Notes under the pieces: generated by a model | The model's database searches: none | Seen by the model: only the letters and a program-made list of their open reading frames with translations | What the model was told of the DNA's origin: nothing | Shown: positions 8,002-17,221 of the stretch, piece by piece | How positions within the stretch are numbered: the stretch's first letter is position 1 | Layout: each line of letters opens with the position of its first letter | Program-made: the position numbers and the translations under genes | Source: Bacillota bacterium | GTDB lineage: Bacteria > Bacillota > Clostridia > Lachnospirales > Lachnospiraceae | Direction of reading: 5' to 3' | NCBI GenBank assembly: GCA_023423045.1 | Contig: JAFAGA010000006.1 | Coordinates: forward strand, 72,920-136,919 | DNA: 64,000 nucleotides

Positions 8002-9738
8002 TTATCTCCTGGTTGCCTGAACCTCTGCCGTGATCTCGTCTCCTCCTTCTGCCTTCCATCTTTCTACGAAGGTATCAAAAGCCTCAACCGGCTCTGTTCC
8101 GAGAATTATTTTCAGGAAGATTTCATCCTCTAATTTCTTTAAATTCGTCCACTTCTTTTCCATGGTTTCCGTTTGGGAATATACCAAGCTGTATACCTTG
8201 CTGTTAGGATACTCTTTTTGCGCCCTTGCAACCGCTCCGGAACCGCTGAGCAGCGATATCATTCTTGCGAAATTGCTGTTATCCGGATTCCAGTATTCAA
8301 TATGCATATCATCATAGGGCTCTAATTTTGCCTCCTTTACTGTGGCAATATCATTGTCAAGCAGTTTGTATAAATTACCGTCATATTCCGGCACGGTTCC
8401 GGTCTTCAGATATTCATCCAGGATATCCACCGTATAGGTACATTCATCCACCGCTGCCAGTACGGAGCGCGCCGGATAATAGGAAAGCCCCAATGCGGTG
8501 GTATCCATATTCTTCTCGTCCCGTACCAGATAATTCGCTAAAAGAATTGCTGCCTCAGGGTGCTCATAACCCTTGCGTACCACGGTGAATTGCTGTGTGC
8601 TGGGGCCAAGGCGGGGATTCCATTCTCCCTTTTCTGTTAACGGAAGTCCATAGGCTACCCAGGAAGCCTTCGGATCATTGACAACCGCATCCTTGATTCC
8701 GGCATAACCGGTCCACCAGGGTGCGAAAAAGATTCCTGCGGTACCTGATTTCCAAGCCTCGCCTGCATCCTTTCTGGTTCCAAGCTCAGGATCCAGAGCT
8801 CCGGATTGATACATCTCTCTTAATTTAATCAGTCCGGTTCTTGTTTCATCCGTGATAGATCCATAAATAGCCTGGTCCGCATCATCCGTAATCCACATTC
8901 CGGGATATGCACCATAGGCGGCAAAAATCGCGTCCACGGTTTGACCGCTGTTAATGGGCTGAAGGAAATTGTGATACAGCAAATTGTTTGCTGTGGGCCC
9001 AAGAATTCCCACGGTATTGTCTCCGCCCATCTCATTCTCGATAAAGGCCAATGCCACCTTCTCCAGATCTTCCACTGTCTTCGGAGCTTCCAGCCCTAAT
9101 GTATCAAGCCAGTCCTGACGGATCCACATCAGGTTATAGCCGTCGGTCTCCACCTGTATTCCGGGAAGCGCAAGCATCTTACCGTCAACGGTTACTGCTT
9201 CCATGGCCTTACCTTCGGTTTTCTCAATCATGGTCTTAATGGTGTCAGACGCATAGGTTTCAAAATATGGAGTCAGATCTTCAATCATATCGGATTTGAT
9301 CAGAGCCCTGAACTGGGCCTCGTTCACCACCATAACATCCGGAAGGTCATTGGATGCGATGGCCAGATTCACTTTTTGAAGGAAATCTGCGCCTGCCGCC
9401 GCCTGCCATTTTATCTCCGTATCGATATTAATCATATCCTTGACATACCGGGTATATTGATTATCTGTCGCACTCTGTCCCTCCGGTATCGTATCCGTCG
9501 CATTGACCTGCTGAACAATACTTACCGTGACCGGCTTCTCATATTTTCCAAAAGGATCGGGATTGCCTGCTTCATTTACCGGAACATTTCCCTTGGTAAC
9601 ACTTTCCGCAGTGCTCCCCGTATTCTTCGCACCATCTCCGGTACCCTCTTCTTTTTTCTCGCTTTTCCCGCATGCACTCAGGCTTGCCAGCAGCATCGAG
9701 AAAATGAGCAGAAACGCTAAAATTTTTTTCATCTTCAT
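8002..9738 (-). CDS. Extracellular sugar-binding lipoprotein (family 1)
   Basis: A signal peptide with lipobox LLASLSACGKS, followed by an acidic, low-complexity linker and a large solute-binding fold (578 residues), the size of LplA/YtcQ-type binding proteins that go with LplB/LplC permeases. It should be tethered to the outer face of the membrane and deliver oligosaccharides to the two downstream permeases. With alpha-xylosidase at the end of the run, xylosylated or other alpha-linked glycans are a reasonable guess. The upstream region holds the 113-bp repeat, and a divergent YesM/YesN pair probably controls it. Confidence 0.9.
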   Translation of the reverse strand: MKMKKILAFLLIFSMLLASLSACGKSEKKEEGTGDGAKNTGSTAESVTKGNVPVNEAGNPDPFGKYEKPVTVSIVQQVNATDTIPEGQSATDNQYTRYVKDMINIDTEIKWQAAAGADFLQKVNLAIASNDLPDVMVVNEAQFRALIKSDMIEDLTPYFETYASDTIKTMIEKTEGKAMEAVTVDGKMLALPGIQVETDGYNLMWIRQDWLDTLGLEAPKTVEDLEKVALAFIENEMGGDNTVGILGPTANNLLYHNFLQPINSGQTVDAIFAAYGAYPGMWITDDADQAIYGSITDETRTGLIKLREMYQSGALDPELGTRKDAGEAWKSGTAGIFFAPWWTGYAGIKDAVVNDPKASWVAYGLPLTEKGEWNPRLGPSTQQFTVVRKGYEHPEAAILLANYLVRDEKNMDTTALGLSYYPARSVLAAVDECTYTVDILDEYLKTGTVPEYDGNLYKLLDNDIATVKEAKLEPYDDMHIEYWNPDNSNFARMISLLSGSGAVARAQKEYPNSKVYSLVYSQTETMEKKWTNLKKLEDEIFLKIILGTEPVEAFDTFVERWKAEGGDEITAEVQATRR

Positions 9739-9807
9739 TCCATCCTCTCCTAGATTTCATCCTCTTTCACTCCACGCCGGAGGTTTGAACCAGATATCTC
9801 CCTGGCC

Positions 9808-9920
9808 TTCTCCCCGGCACACTTATATTTTAATTGAATAAAGTATGAATTGAAACCGAAGATTGTACTGCATTAGGGTACGAACATCTTCTTATCCAAG
9901 AAACCACATTACAATCCTCC
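9808..9920. repeat. 113-bp dispersed repeat, copy 1 (upstream of binding-protein gene)
   Basis: This stretch matches 14506-14618 over its whole length at constant offset (4698) with about 8 mismatches and no gaps in my alignment. Both copies lie 50-70 bp upstream of a minus-strand carbohydrate gene. It occupies the space between the binding-protein gene and the divergent sensor kinase gene (9739-10043), where a shared promoter/operator is expected. It contains no credible gene. Confidence 0.85.
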
Positions 9921-9963
9921 ACCCTTTTGAGTCCCATTCTCCCCCTTCCGGCGCCCGGTAAGG

Positions 9964-9993
9964 TTGACACGGAAGGGCTCCGTCCCGTATAAT
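9964..9993 (+). promoter_or_regulatory. Sigma-A-type promoter for the sensor kinase gene
   Basis: TTGACA (9964-9969) and TATAAT (9988-9993) with an 18-bp spacer, 50 bp upstream of the yesM-like start. Both hexamers match consensus exactly. Confidence 0.75.
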
Positions 9994-10043
9994 TATTTGT
10001 AGCAGGAATACATTCATCCATTGAGAAAGCGCAGGTGACGGGT

Positions 10044-11813
10044 ATGTTTCAAAAATACAGCGCCAGCAGGGGCACGGTTGTACACTTTTCCCTTAAAAGA
10101 AGAATACTCTCTCTGTTTTTTACTTTAATCTTCCTATCCTTCCTCGGATTTTCCACATTGACCGGCAATACCATCTATCATCTGGTGGATAATAAAATTA
10201 CAGCCAATTATAAAAGCAATCTTGACCAGACCTGCGTTTCCATACAGAACATATTGCAAAACCTCAGCCTGGTATCCCAGCGGCTTGCCTATGAAAGCGA
10301 GCTGCAAAAACAGCTGGCCGAATACCTCTCCTCCACTGCGATTCGTAAAAAAAATAGTTTATATAATTCCCTCTCTGAAAAAATCCTGTACACCACATTT
10401 TCCAATGCGGATATCGGATTATTTTATTATTACAACCCGATGAACAGCGAAATCTTCCTGAATAACCTGCCCCTTCCGCAGAATGCTGTAATCCCGGAAC
10501 GTACCAATATCCTGACGATCCAGAATGAGATTACCTATTATGCCCCGTCAGCAAGTCAGACCCGCTTTAACGGCAATACGGTAATTGCCCTGAAACGCAG
10601 AATAACCACTCTGGATGGCGGTGAGCTTTTTTTGTATGTGGAATCCGGATATTCCTCGATGAAGCAGATCCTTACCTTTAACAGCAACAACCACTCCTAT
10701 CTCGTGTTTCTGGACAAGGATTATAATCTTGTCTACGACAATCTGCCCGAGCCTCTTTCTTTTGATGCCGGAGCACTCCGGACAGGCGGGTCCGCCGGAC
10801 ATAATGACGATTATTATTGGTTCCAGCAGGGAACAAAGCAAAAATGGACGGTTGTTTCTGTCATCCCCTCCTCCATCTATGAGCAGGAAACCCGCTTCTG
10901 GAAGATGCAGATCCTTTTCATTGCCCTGGTTTTTGCATTAATCGCCGTCTTTTTTGGATTGATTTTATGGAAAATGGTCTATACCCCGCTTCGAATCTTT
11001 GATCGCCAGCTGGATTTCTTATTATCCGAACAGGAGGATATGGAGCTGTCCCATACCAATATCCCGGAATACGATTATTTATTGAATAAATTGAAGGATA
11101 TGAAGAAACAGATCAGCTCCATGATCGGTCAGATCGTTTCCCAGGAAAAGCAGTATGCCAGGATAGAAATAGAAAAATTACGCTATCAGATTAATCCTCA
11201 TTTTTTAATGAATACGCTAAATCTTCTGCACTGGATGGCGGTTATGAATGATCAGAAGGAGATTGACAGCGTTACTCAGTCCCTAAACCGCCTGCTTTCC
11301 TATAATCTGGACAAGACCGGGCTTTACGCCGATTTGGAGCAGGAGCTTGGCGCCGCTGCAGAATATATTGCGATCCAGAAGACCCGCTATGATATTACCT
11401 ACTCTGTTATAAAGGAGCCGGAGAATGCCATTATGGATTATCCCTGTCCAAAGTTCATCCTTCAGCCGCTGTTGGAAAATGCCATTTATCACGGATACCG
11501 CGAAGGCATGTCCCTAACCCTCAGGGTCTTAGTCCATAATAAAATACAGATACAAATCACGGACACCGGATTTGGAATGCCGCCGGAGGCGGTGCAAAAG
11601 CTGAAGAGAACTTATCAGGATTCCAGTGACTATCTCACAGGTATAGACTATCCTCCGGGTCAGCGCCTCGGGATCGGTCTGCATTATGTGTTCCAGAGCA
11701 TCCGGGATTTTTACCGGGAGGGCTATGAATTTGATATCACAAGCGAACCTGGTAACGGAACCTCTGTTACATTGATTTTACCAAAATTAAAAGGGGGTGG
11801 ATACCTTGATTAA
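10044..11813 (+). CDS. Sensor histidine kinase, YesM type
   Basis: A membrane-bound sensor with one N-terminal membrane segment (LSLFFTLIFLSFLGFST), an extracytoplasmic sensing region of about 250 residues, a second segment (ILFIALVFALIAVFFGLIL), then a His_kinase domain with the phospho-accepting His in QINPHFLMNTLN and a HATPase domain (PLLENAIYHGY, DTGFGMPPEA, LGIGLHYV). The open frame starts with GTG at 10035, but AGGTGA lies 5 nt before ATG 10044, preferred here (589 residues). It overlaps the response regulator gene by 8 nt. It lies divergently from the sugar importer and probably senses its ligand. Confidence 0.93.
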   Translation: MFQKYSASRGTVVHFSLKRRILSLFFTLIFLSFLGFSTLTGNTIYHLVDNKITANYKSNLDQTCVSIQNILQNLSLVSQRLAYESELQKQLAEYLSSTAIRKKNSLYNSLSEKILYTTFSNADIGLFYYYNPMNSEIFLNNLPLPQNAVIPERTNILTIQNEITYYAPSASQTRFNGNTVIALKRRITTLDGGELFLYVESGYSSMKQILTFNSNNHSYLVFLDKDYNLVYDNLPEPLSFDAGALRTGGSAGHNDDYYWFQQGTKQKWTVVSVIPSSIYEQETRFWKMQILFIALVFALIAVFFGLILWKMVYTPLRIFDRQLDFLLSEQEDMELSHTNIPEYDYLLNKLKDMKKQISSMIGQIVSQEKQYARIEIEKLRYQINPHFLMNTLNLLHWMAVMNDQKEIDSVTQSLNRLLSYNLDKTGLYADLEQELGAAAEYIAIQKTRYDITYSVIKEPENAIMDYPCPKFILQPLLENAIYHGYREGMSLTLRVLVHNKIQIQITDTGFGMPPEAVQKLKRTYQDSSDYLTGIDYPPGQRLGIGLHYVFQSIRDFYREGYEFDITSEPGNGTSVTLILPKLKGGGYLD

Positions 11814-13194
11814 GGTAATGATTATCGACGATGACGGGCTGGCCAGAAAAGGACTAATCTCTTGTATGCCGTGGGCAGATTATAATATGGAGGTGGTGGG
11901 CGAGGCTTCTAACGGATTGTCCGCTCTCGAATTTTTGGAGCACACGGCGGTGGACCTGGCATTAGTTGATATCGATATGCCCAATATGGGAGGGCTGCAG
12001 TTTATAGAGCATGCAAAATCACGTTATCCGGGGCTTAATTATGTGGTTCTTACAATCCATACGGAATTTGAGTACATACAGCAGGCGCTCCGCTTAGGTG
12101 CAATTGACTATATTGCAAAGTCCCAGTTTGATCAGGAAAATCTCAATGGAATTCTAAGCCGCATCAGCTCCTGTCTGATTCAAAAGAATACCGACTTATC
12201 CTATAGTGACTGGAAGCATCGGGTTATTTTACATAACAGCATCTGTGCGCTAATTACGCTGGAGGATGGCATGGTAAGCGATGAAATCATCTATCATTTT
12301 TTCAAATACAATGACATTTCCGTTAAGGATACGGTAATTGAGGTGCTTCCGGGCATATGGATCTTCCCGGACACTCAGGCCCGCTACAACTTTCCCGACG
12401 ATTTTTCCAACACCATGCTGCTTCGGGTTACCGGGGTGAGCAAAATGGAATACGGAGAATTAACCTCCTTGCTGAGCCGTTATAAGAAAGAGCAGTTCTT
12501 CTATGATTATAAGCCGGTCCATCAAATCAACGAAAAATGCGCTTATGAGCTGCGTGAGGAACCTGTAATTACCGACGATTCCGAGCTGGAACGATTGAAG
12601 GAGCATTGGCTTTCTCTCAACTGGCTTCGGCACAATGAGCTTTTTGATAAAATTAAATTCGATCTGAAAAGCCGCAAGATCAAAGCCTCTAAACTCTACC
12701 ATCTTATGGTTGCCTTAGAAAATGTCTGGAACAATGTCTATGGGAATATGAATATGGAGCCGCTGAAGGTTCCCGAAAGCTTTTCCAGCTGGCAGGAGGT
12801 CGAAGAATGGCTGTTCACCATTTATGAACGGACGGATTATATCACACAATCCTACGATTATTCCGATCATATCGTAGAAAGCATTCTCTCGGTTAAGAAG
12901 TACGTGGATACACACTATCATGAGCACATGCTGACCACGGAAATCGCAAGCAGGGTCTATATGAGCCGCGGATATTTCAGCCGCTGCTTTCACGATATTG
13001 TAGGCGAATCCTTCAGTGATTATTATCTTCATACCCGAATCAACAAGGCAAAGGAATACTTATCCCAGACAAAGCATCCCCTGCAGTGGATTGCCAGCAA
13101 AGTAGGCTATCATGATGTAAAATACTTCAGTAAGACCTTCAAAAAAGAAACCGGCATGATTCCCAGCGAATACCGAAAGCAGAAGCACTCATAG
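11806..13194 (+). CDS. Response regulator, YesN type (receiver + AraC HTH)
   Basis: The N-terminal receiver has the acidic pocket IIDDDG, the phospho-acceptor Asp in LALVDIDMP, the switch Thr in VVLTIHTE and the Lys in YIAKSQ. A middle region of about 220 residues has no motif I recognise. The C-terminus holds two AraC-type helix-turn-helices (TTEIASRVYMSRGYFSRCF and QWIASKVGYHDVKYFSKTF). The frame is open from a GTG at 11797, but GGGGGTGG sits before TTG 11806 (MIKVMIIDDDG), which I take as start (462 residues). It probably activates the divergent transport/GH31 operon and perhaps the GH63-like gene, which share an upstream repeat. A degraded second copy of its 3' end lies at 14765-14824. 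Confidence 0.93.
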   Translation: MIKVMIIDDDGLARKGLISCMPWADYNMEVVGEASNGLSALEFLEHTAVDLALVDIDMPNMGGLQFIEHAKSRYPGLNYVVLTIHTEFEYIQQALRLGAIDYIAKSQFDQENLNGILSRISSCLIQKNTDLSYSDWKHRVILHNSICALITLEDGMVSDEIIYHFFKYNDISVKDTVIEVLPGIWIFPDTQARYNFPDDFSNTMLLRVTGVSKMEYGELTSLLSRYKKEQFFYDYKPVHQINEKCAYELREEPVITDDSELERLKEHWLSLNWLRHNELFDKIKFDLKSRKIKASKLYHLMVALENVWNNVYGNMNMEPLKVPESFSSWQEVEEWLFTIYERTDYITQSYDYSDHIVESILSVKKYVDTHYHEHMLTTEIASRVYMSRGYFSRCFHDIVGESFSDYYLHTRINKAKEYLSQTKHPLQWIASKVGYHDVKYFSKTFKKETGMIPSEYRKQKHS

Positions 13195-13221
13195 CTCTGC
13201 TTTCGGCTCTTCCTCTCCTGT

Positions 13222-14448
13222 TTAACCTATAAATTCAAGTCCAAAAATATCTCGTCCCAACGGTCTCATGGGTGCATCTGTTATCTGTGTAGGATCGTAT
13301 GAGTTCTCTAATTCAAAGGGCATAAAATACGCCAGTGACGACCACCCCCAGAACGGGTTAAGACCTTGTCCCACGCCGGTTTCCGCATCATAGTATTCAC
13401 GGGTCTCTTCCTCTGCCAAAACCATATGAAAGCTCTTATCTGCCAGTTCCTTCGCTGCCTCCTGATAGCCGTACCGGACCAGTCCGTGCATTACCATATA
13501 ATTAATCGGGATCCAGCATGGTCCCATCCAATTACACTCCCCTTCGATACGCTGCTGATAGTAGCCTTGCTCATTCTTTGCCCAGGATGCGATTGGGTAT
13601 TCCAACCAAAACTCCTCAGGATTGAGCAGATGCTTTTCAATCATTCCGGCCGCCTGCTCCTGGGAAGGGATACCGCACCATAGGGCAGCAAAGGAAGAGG
13701 CGGAACGCATTTTAATCAATCTGCCCTCCCGCTCATGTCTGTCATAATAGAAGGCATCCTTATCATCCCACAAAAGGTCGTTGATTCGTTTCTTCAGATT
13801 TTCAGCCATTGAATCAAACTGCTCCACCTTTTCCTGAAGGCCGAGCTTCCCTGAAATCAATGCCATGGCCCGAAGCTCTCTGTACAAATAGCAGTTTAAA
13901 TCGACACCCTCCACCGTCTGAGAAAATATCTCACCGGCCCGCGATATCTGATTATCCATTCCGCTGTGATCCGCACTGTCCCAAACACACAAGCCATTCC
14001 GGTCATAGTCGGAGAACCAAAACCAATAATCTAAATACCTGCATAGCCTCTCATAATACTTTCCCCTGATCCATCTCCAATCACCGGTCTGACGCGCGCC
14101 AACCACACAGATCTGAGCTAAAAACGGCTTAAAGTGCTGGCGCCATCGGGGCTGAACCATGGTACGGGCAACAAAACCGCATTCCAGCTGCTGGTTTAAA
14201 AAAGCCTCCGTATTAATCCGGCAGTATTTTGAGAACCCATAATAAGAAAGATAAATATTTTCAAAATACAGATCCCAGTCATAGAATTCTCCATAGGAGT
14301 AGCCCGTAAGCATATCTGCCGACATATACGGAGATATTTTGCATTCTTTGATTCCCTTTGTCCGTATATCCCTGTTCAGCTTCCTGATGCGATTATTTAA
14401 ACGCTCCTTCATACTGCCATCCAAGTGATTAAGGTATGTTAGATCCAT
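13222..14448 (-). CDS. GH63/trehalase-like (alpha/alpha)6-barrel glycosidase
   Basis: The protein shows marks of clan GH-G enzymes (GH37/GH63): GEFYDWDLYFENIYLSYYG, the acidic segment VWDSADHSGMDNQ, GECNWMGPCWIPINYM and EYYDAETGVGQG near the C-terminus. There is no signal peptide, so it acts in the cytoplasm. The frame opens at 14466, but GAGGAGG is centred upstream of ATG 14448 (MDLTYLNHL), which I use (408 residues). That is shorter than eukaryotic glucosidase I and similar to compact bacterial GH63 members. The substrate cannot be told from sequence; an alpha-glucosidic glycan is possible. It lies tail-to-tail with the yesN-like gene and has repeat copy 2 upstream. Confidence 0.75.
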   Translation of the reverse strand: MDLTYLNHLDGSMKERLNNRIRKLNRDIRTKGIKECKISPYMSADMLTGYSYGEFYDWDLYFENIYLSYYGFSKYCRINTEAFLNQQLECGFVARTMVQPRWRQHFKPFLAQICVVGARQTGDWRWIRGKYYERLCRYLDYWFWFSDYDRNGLCVWDSADHSGMDNQISRAGEIFSQTVEGVDLNCYLYRELRAMALISGKLGLQEKVEQFDSMAENLKKRINDLLWDDKDAFYYDRHEREGRLIKMRSASSFAALWCGIPSQEQAAGMIEKHLLNPEEFWLEYPIASWAKNEQGYYQQRIEGECNWMGPCWIPINYMVMHGLVRYGYQEAAKELADKSFHMVLAEEETREYYDAETGVGQGLNPFWGWSSLAYFMPFELENSYDPTQITDAPMRPLGRDIFGLEFIG

Positions 14449-14505
14449 GATATCCTTCCTCCTCAATGTTCTCTAATGATAACACTTTTTAGTAATGTTC
14501 CCGTA

Positions 14506-14618
14506 TTCTCCCCGGCACACTTATATTTTAATAGAATAAAGTATGAATTGAAACCGAAGATTGTACTGCATTGGGGTACGAACATCTTCTTATCCCGGAA
14601 ACTATATTACAATCTTCC
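14506..14618. repeat. 113-bp dispersed repeat, copy 2 (upstream of GH63-like gene)
   Basis: Second copy of the 9808-9920 sequence, same orientation, about 93% identical by eye. It lies 58 bp upstream of the GH63-like start. Copy 1 is followed by a YesM/YesN pair; copy 2 is followed, after about 145 bp, only by the last 60 bp of a yesN-like gene. The rest of the gap 14449-14764 holds the MFS terminator and no gene. Confidence 0.85.
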
Positions 14619-14713
14619 TCCTTCGGCTCTTTGATCTCCGGCCAAGAATCTTTTTAATTGAATGGCGGAACAGGCCTCTATTCAAAAGACGTGCTGCGAT
14701 ATCTCTTATTGCA

Positions 14714-14758
14714 TAAAAAAAGGAGCATGAGCCCGCTTCTGCGGATTACTCCTGCTCC
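14714..14758 (-). terminator. Intrinsic terminator of the MFS gene
   Basis: On the minus strand GGAGCAGGAGT...GCTCATGCTCC forms a stem followed by a run of seven T. It lies 60 bp past the MFS stop codon, beyond the yesN remnant. Confidence 0.8.
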
Positions 14759-14764
14759 ATATCA

Positions 14765-14824
14765 ACCTTCAAAAAGGAAACCTGCATGATCTCCTGTAAA
14801 TACCGGAAGCAAAAAAGATCATAG
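14765..14824 (+). pseudogene. Remnant of a yesN-like response regulator 3' end
   Basis: On the plus strand this reads TFKKETCMISCKYRKQKRS and TAG. The intact yesN-like gene ends TFKKETGMIPSEYRKQKHS and TAG (13135-13194). Similarity continues about 20 bp beyond the stop. Nothing upstream encodes the rest of an AraC domain, so this is a fragment. It overlaps the MFS 3' end by 6 bp, and its downstream flank forms the last codons of that gene on the other strand. With the 113-bp repeat at 14506 it marks a duplicated yesMN locus whose body was deleted. Confidence 0.75.
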
Positions 14825-16120
14825 CTCTGTCTTCCGCTCTTCTTCAGACTCAATCTCTGCCTTCTTAAGCGCATCTTCCGGCTCATCCTCCGGTTCCTTC
14901 TTCGGTTCCCCTTCCCTGAGCATTTCCTTATTCCTCAGAAGAAAGAGACCGATAACCGCCATAATTAAGCCTGTAGAAATTAACATCGGCTCGATTGCAA
15001 TCACATCCGCAAGGGGCCCGAAGATCAGCATCCCCAGAGGCATTGTAATGCTGGAAATCATGCTGAGAACGCCGAATACCCGTCCCAGAAAATCATTCTC
15101 CACCTTCTCCTGAAGCAATACCATCGCCGGAGTGTTGAAAAAGGGCATCGCCAGGCCCACCACCGCCATAAAGAACAGATACAGCCAGAAAACCGGTGTA
15201 ATCCCAAGGGCAAAGGTGAAGAGTCCCAGGATGGTGCTTGAGAATACCATGGTATGAATCTTATTGCGAAAGCCCTGCCAGGAGGCAAGCAGGATACCTC
15301 CGGCCATGGTGCCGACGGAAAATACGATTTCAATGGCCGTAAGCCTCCAGACCTCGTCTCCGAAGGTGCGGGTCACCTGGAGAGGTGTCAGGAAGGCGAC
15401 GGGCGCCGCCATAAAAAAGTAAATTGCGAAGTACCGGAACATGGTTTTCACAAATTTGTGGCTGCCGATATAGCGGATTCCCACCATCGCATCATCAAAG
15501 TATCCGGTTACATGCTTCTGCAGCGCCTTGGCGTGAACCGGCACCTGCACCAGGAAGGTCATAATAAATACCGCTATGGCTGCGGTAACTACATCAATAA
15601 AAAAGATAATTTCAATGGGCGCAACCGACAGAAGCGCCCCGCTGGCCATGGGTGACAAAAGCATAACCAGGGATTGTACGCTGCCATTGGTGGCATTTAC
15701 CTTGGTAAGCTTGTCCTCAGGTACAAGCTGGGGCAGAACCGCCCCCACCGCCGGTGACTGTATCCCGCCTCCCAGGGACCGGATCGCAGAGACAGCGAAC
15801 ATAAGCCACAGGGAATCGTATCCCAGCAAAAACAGAACTGCCAGGATCAGGGTGGAGACAGCGATGAAGGAATCCGCGGCGATGATCAGCAGCTTTCGGC
15901 TGAAGCGGTCGGCCCAGACTCCGGCAAAGGGCGATACAAAGAAGGTGGGCAGAAAGCCGCAAATAATAGAAATTGCCATCATTACCCCTGATTTTGTATT
16001 TAAGGTAATATACCACATAATGGCATACTGCACCAGAGAAGAGCCAAAGATGGATATGGTCTGACTCGTCAAAAATAAAATAACTTTTTTCTTCCAGGAA
16101 TGAATTTCCTGATCCTGCAT
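14819..16120 (-). CDS. MFS transporter, DHA3/MefA-like
   Basis: A twelve-segment major facilitator protein of 433 residues with the loop 2-3 motif GVWADRFSRK and the segments IRSLGGGIQSPAVGAVLPQL and LTKVNATNGSVQSL, which resemble the macrolide-efflux (MefA, DHA3) group. It ends in a charged tail rich in Glu and Lys. An AAAGGAG site precedes ATG 16120. It is separated from the sugar genes by the duplication scar and may be an efflux pump unrelated to them. The substrate is unknown. Its last few codons lie in sequence shared with the yesN downstream flank. Confidence 0.85.
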   Translation of the reverse strand: MQDQEIHSWKKKVILFLTSQTISIFGSSLVQYAIMWYITLNTKSGVMMAISIICGFLPTFFVSPFAGVWADRFSRKLLIIAADSFIAVSTLILAVLFLLGYDSLWLMFAVSAIRSLGGGIQSPAVGAVLPQLVPEDKLTKVNATNGSVQSLVMLLSPMASGALLSVAPIEIIFFIDVVTAAIAVFIMTFLVQVPVHAKALQKHVTGYFDDAMVGIRYIGSHKFVKTMFRYFAIYFFMAAPVAFLTPLQVTRTFGDEVWRLTAIEIVFSVGTMAGGILLASWQGFRNKIHTMVFSSTILGLFTFALGITPVFWLYLFFMAVVGLAMPFFNTPAMVLLQEKVENDFLGRVFGVLSMISSITMPLGMLIFGPLADVIAIEPMLISTGLIMAVIGLFLLRNKEMLREGEPKKEPEDEPEDALKKAEIESEEERKTEL

Positions 16121-16270
16121 GAGACTTGTCTCCTTTCGAGCTTTCGAAGCGGTTTCAGAATTTAAGTATTCCTAATTATACATGATTGCAGGATAACGGT
16201 CAAACACTAAGAAAAATATTCCTTTATTTCCTGACTGCTCCGATTGGAGCATGGCCTTTGCCGGTTAAAA

Positions 16271-17221
16271 TCATCTTTCTTCCCGGAAATAGTTGATTCC
16301 GCAGCCGGCTGGCTGGCCCCCCTCTTTTGATTTTCGCATGGAGGTAAAAATCAGCACCAGCGTGGTGATGACAAAGGGCAGCATCACATAAAAAGCATTG
16401 GGTATCTCGATAATATTCTTCGGAACATAGAACTGAAGCACGCTGAAGGCGCCGAAGATCAGGGATCCGAAGATGGCACGAACCGGATTCCAGCTGGCGA
16501 AGATAACAAGTGCAACCGAGATCCAGCCCTGCCCGTTGACAACACTGCTGTTGTTCCAGATCCCTCCGCCGTTGATCAGGGAGAGATAGGCCCCGCCTAA
16601 TGCGCAGACCCCTCCTCCCAGCAGTATATGAATGTATTTTACCAGCACAACATTGATGCCTGCCGCATCCGCCGCAGCGGGATTCTCTCCTACCGCCCTC
16701 ATATTCAGCCCGGTACGGGTCCTGCGCATATAGTATGCGGTTGTCACGGCAAGGATAACAGCCAGATATACAAGGGGATTATGGGAGAATAACAGCTTTC
16801 CGGCTACCGGAATATCTCCGAGGAGGGGCAGCGGCCGTTCTGCAATGGACGACATGAACGCTTCGGAGAGCTTCGGGGAGCCTCCGGCTTTGCCGATCAT
16901 TGCCTCACCGAAGAATTTGGCAAAACCGGTGCCGAAAATCGTGAGGGTAAGGCCCGCAACATTCTGATTCGCCATGAAGGTAACCGTAACAATGGCATAG
17001 ATCAACGCTGCCGCTGCTCCGGTTCCAAATGCGGCCAACAGGGCCAGGAACAGACTTCCGGTATGGTAACCGGTATAAAAGCCCATAAACGCCCCCATGA
17101 ACATCATTCCCTCCACGCCGAGGTTGATATTGCCGCTTTTCTGCGTCATGATTTCTCCGGTGGTGCCGAAGAGCAGCGGAGTACCGGCCTTAACTGCAGC
17201 AAATAAGAAATTAATTAGCAT
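16271..17221 (-). CDS. Nucleoside-type ABC transporter permease 2 (BmpA system)
   Basis: A membrane permease of the BPD_transp_2 family, with GEIMTQKSGNINLGVEGMM near the N-terminus, a hallmark of the YufQ/NupQ group of nucleoside importers, and LNMRAVGENPAAADAAGI in the ATPase-docking loop. Length is 316 residues. Its start overlaps the previous permease stop by 7 bp. Together with the genes at 17215-21018 it forms a complete BMP-family importer: lipoprotein, double ATPase and two permeases. Confidence 0.93.
   Translation of the reverse strand: MLINFLFAAVKAGTPLLFGTTGEIMTQKSGNINLGVEGMMFMGAFMGFYTGYHTGSLFLALLAAFGTGAAAALIYAIVTVTFMANQNVAGLTLTIFGTGFAKFFGEAMIGKAGGSPKLSEAFMSSIAERPLPLLGDIPVAGKLLFSHNPLVYLAVILAVTTAYYMRRTRTGLNMRAVGENPAAADAAGINVVLVKYIHILLGGGVCALGGAYLSLINGGGIWNNSSVVNGQGWISVALVIFASWNPVRAIFGSLIFGAFSVLQFYVPKNIIEIPNAFYVMLPFVITTLVLIFTSMRKSKEGGQPAGCGINYFREER

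Noticed and set aside
9808..14618. 113-bp repeat pair as ends of an insertion sequence or transposon
   Set aside because: The copies are direct, not inverted, there is no transposase between them, and the yesN-tail duplication supports a segmental duplication instead.
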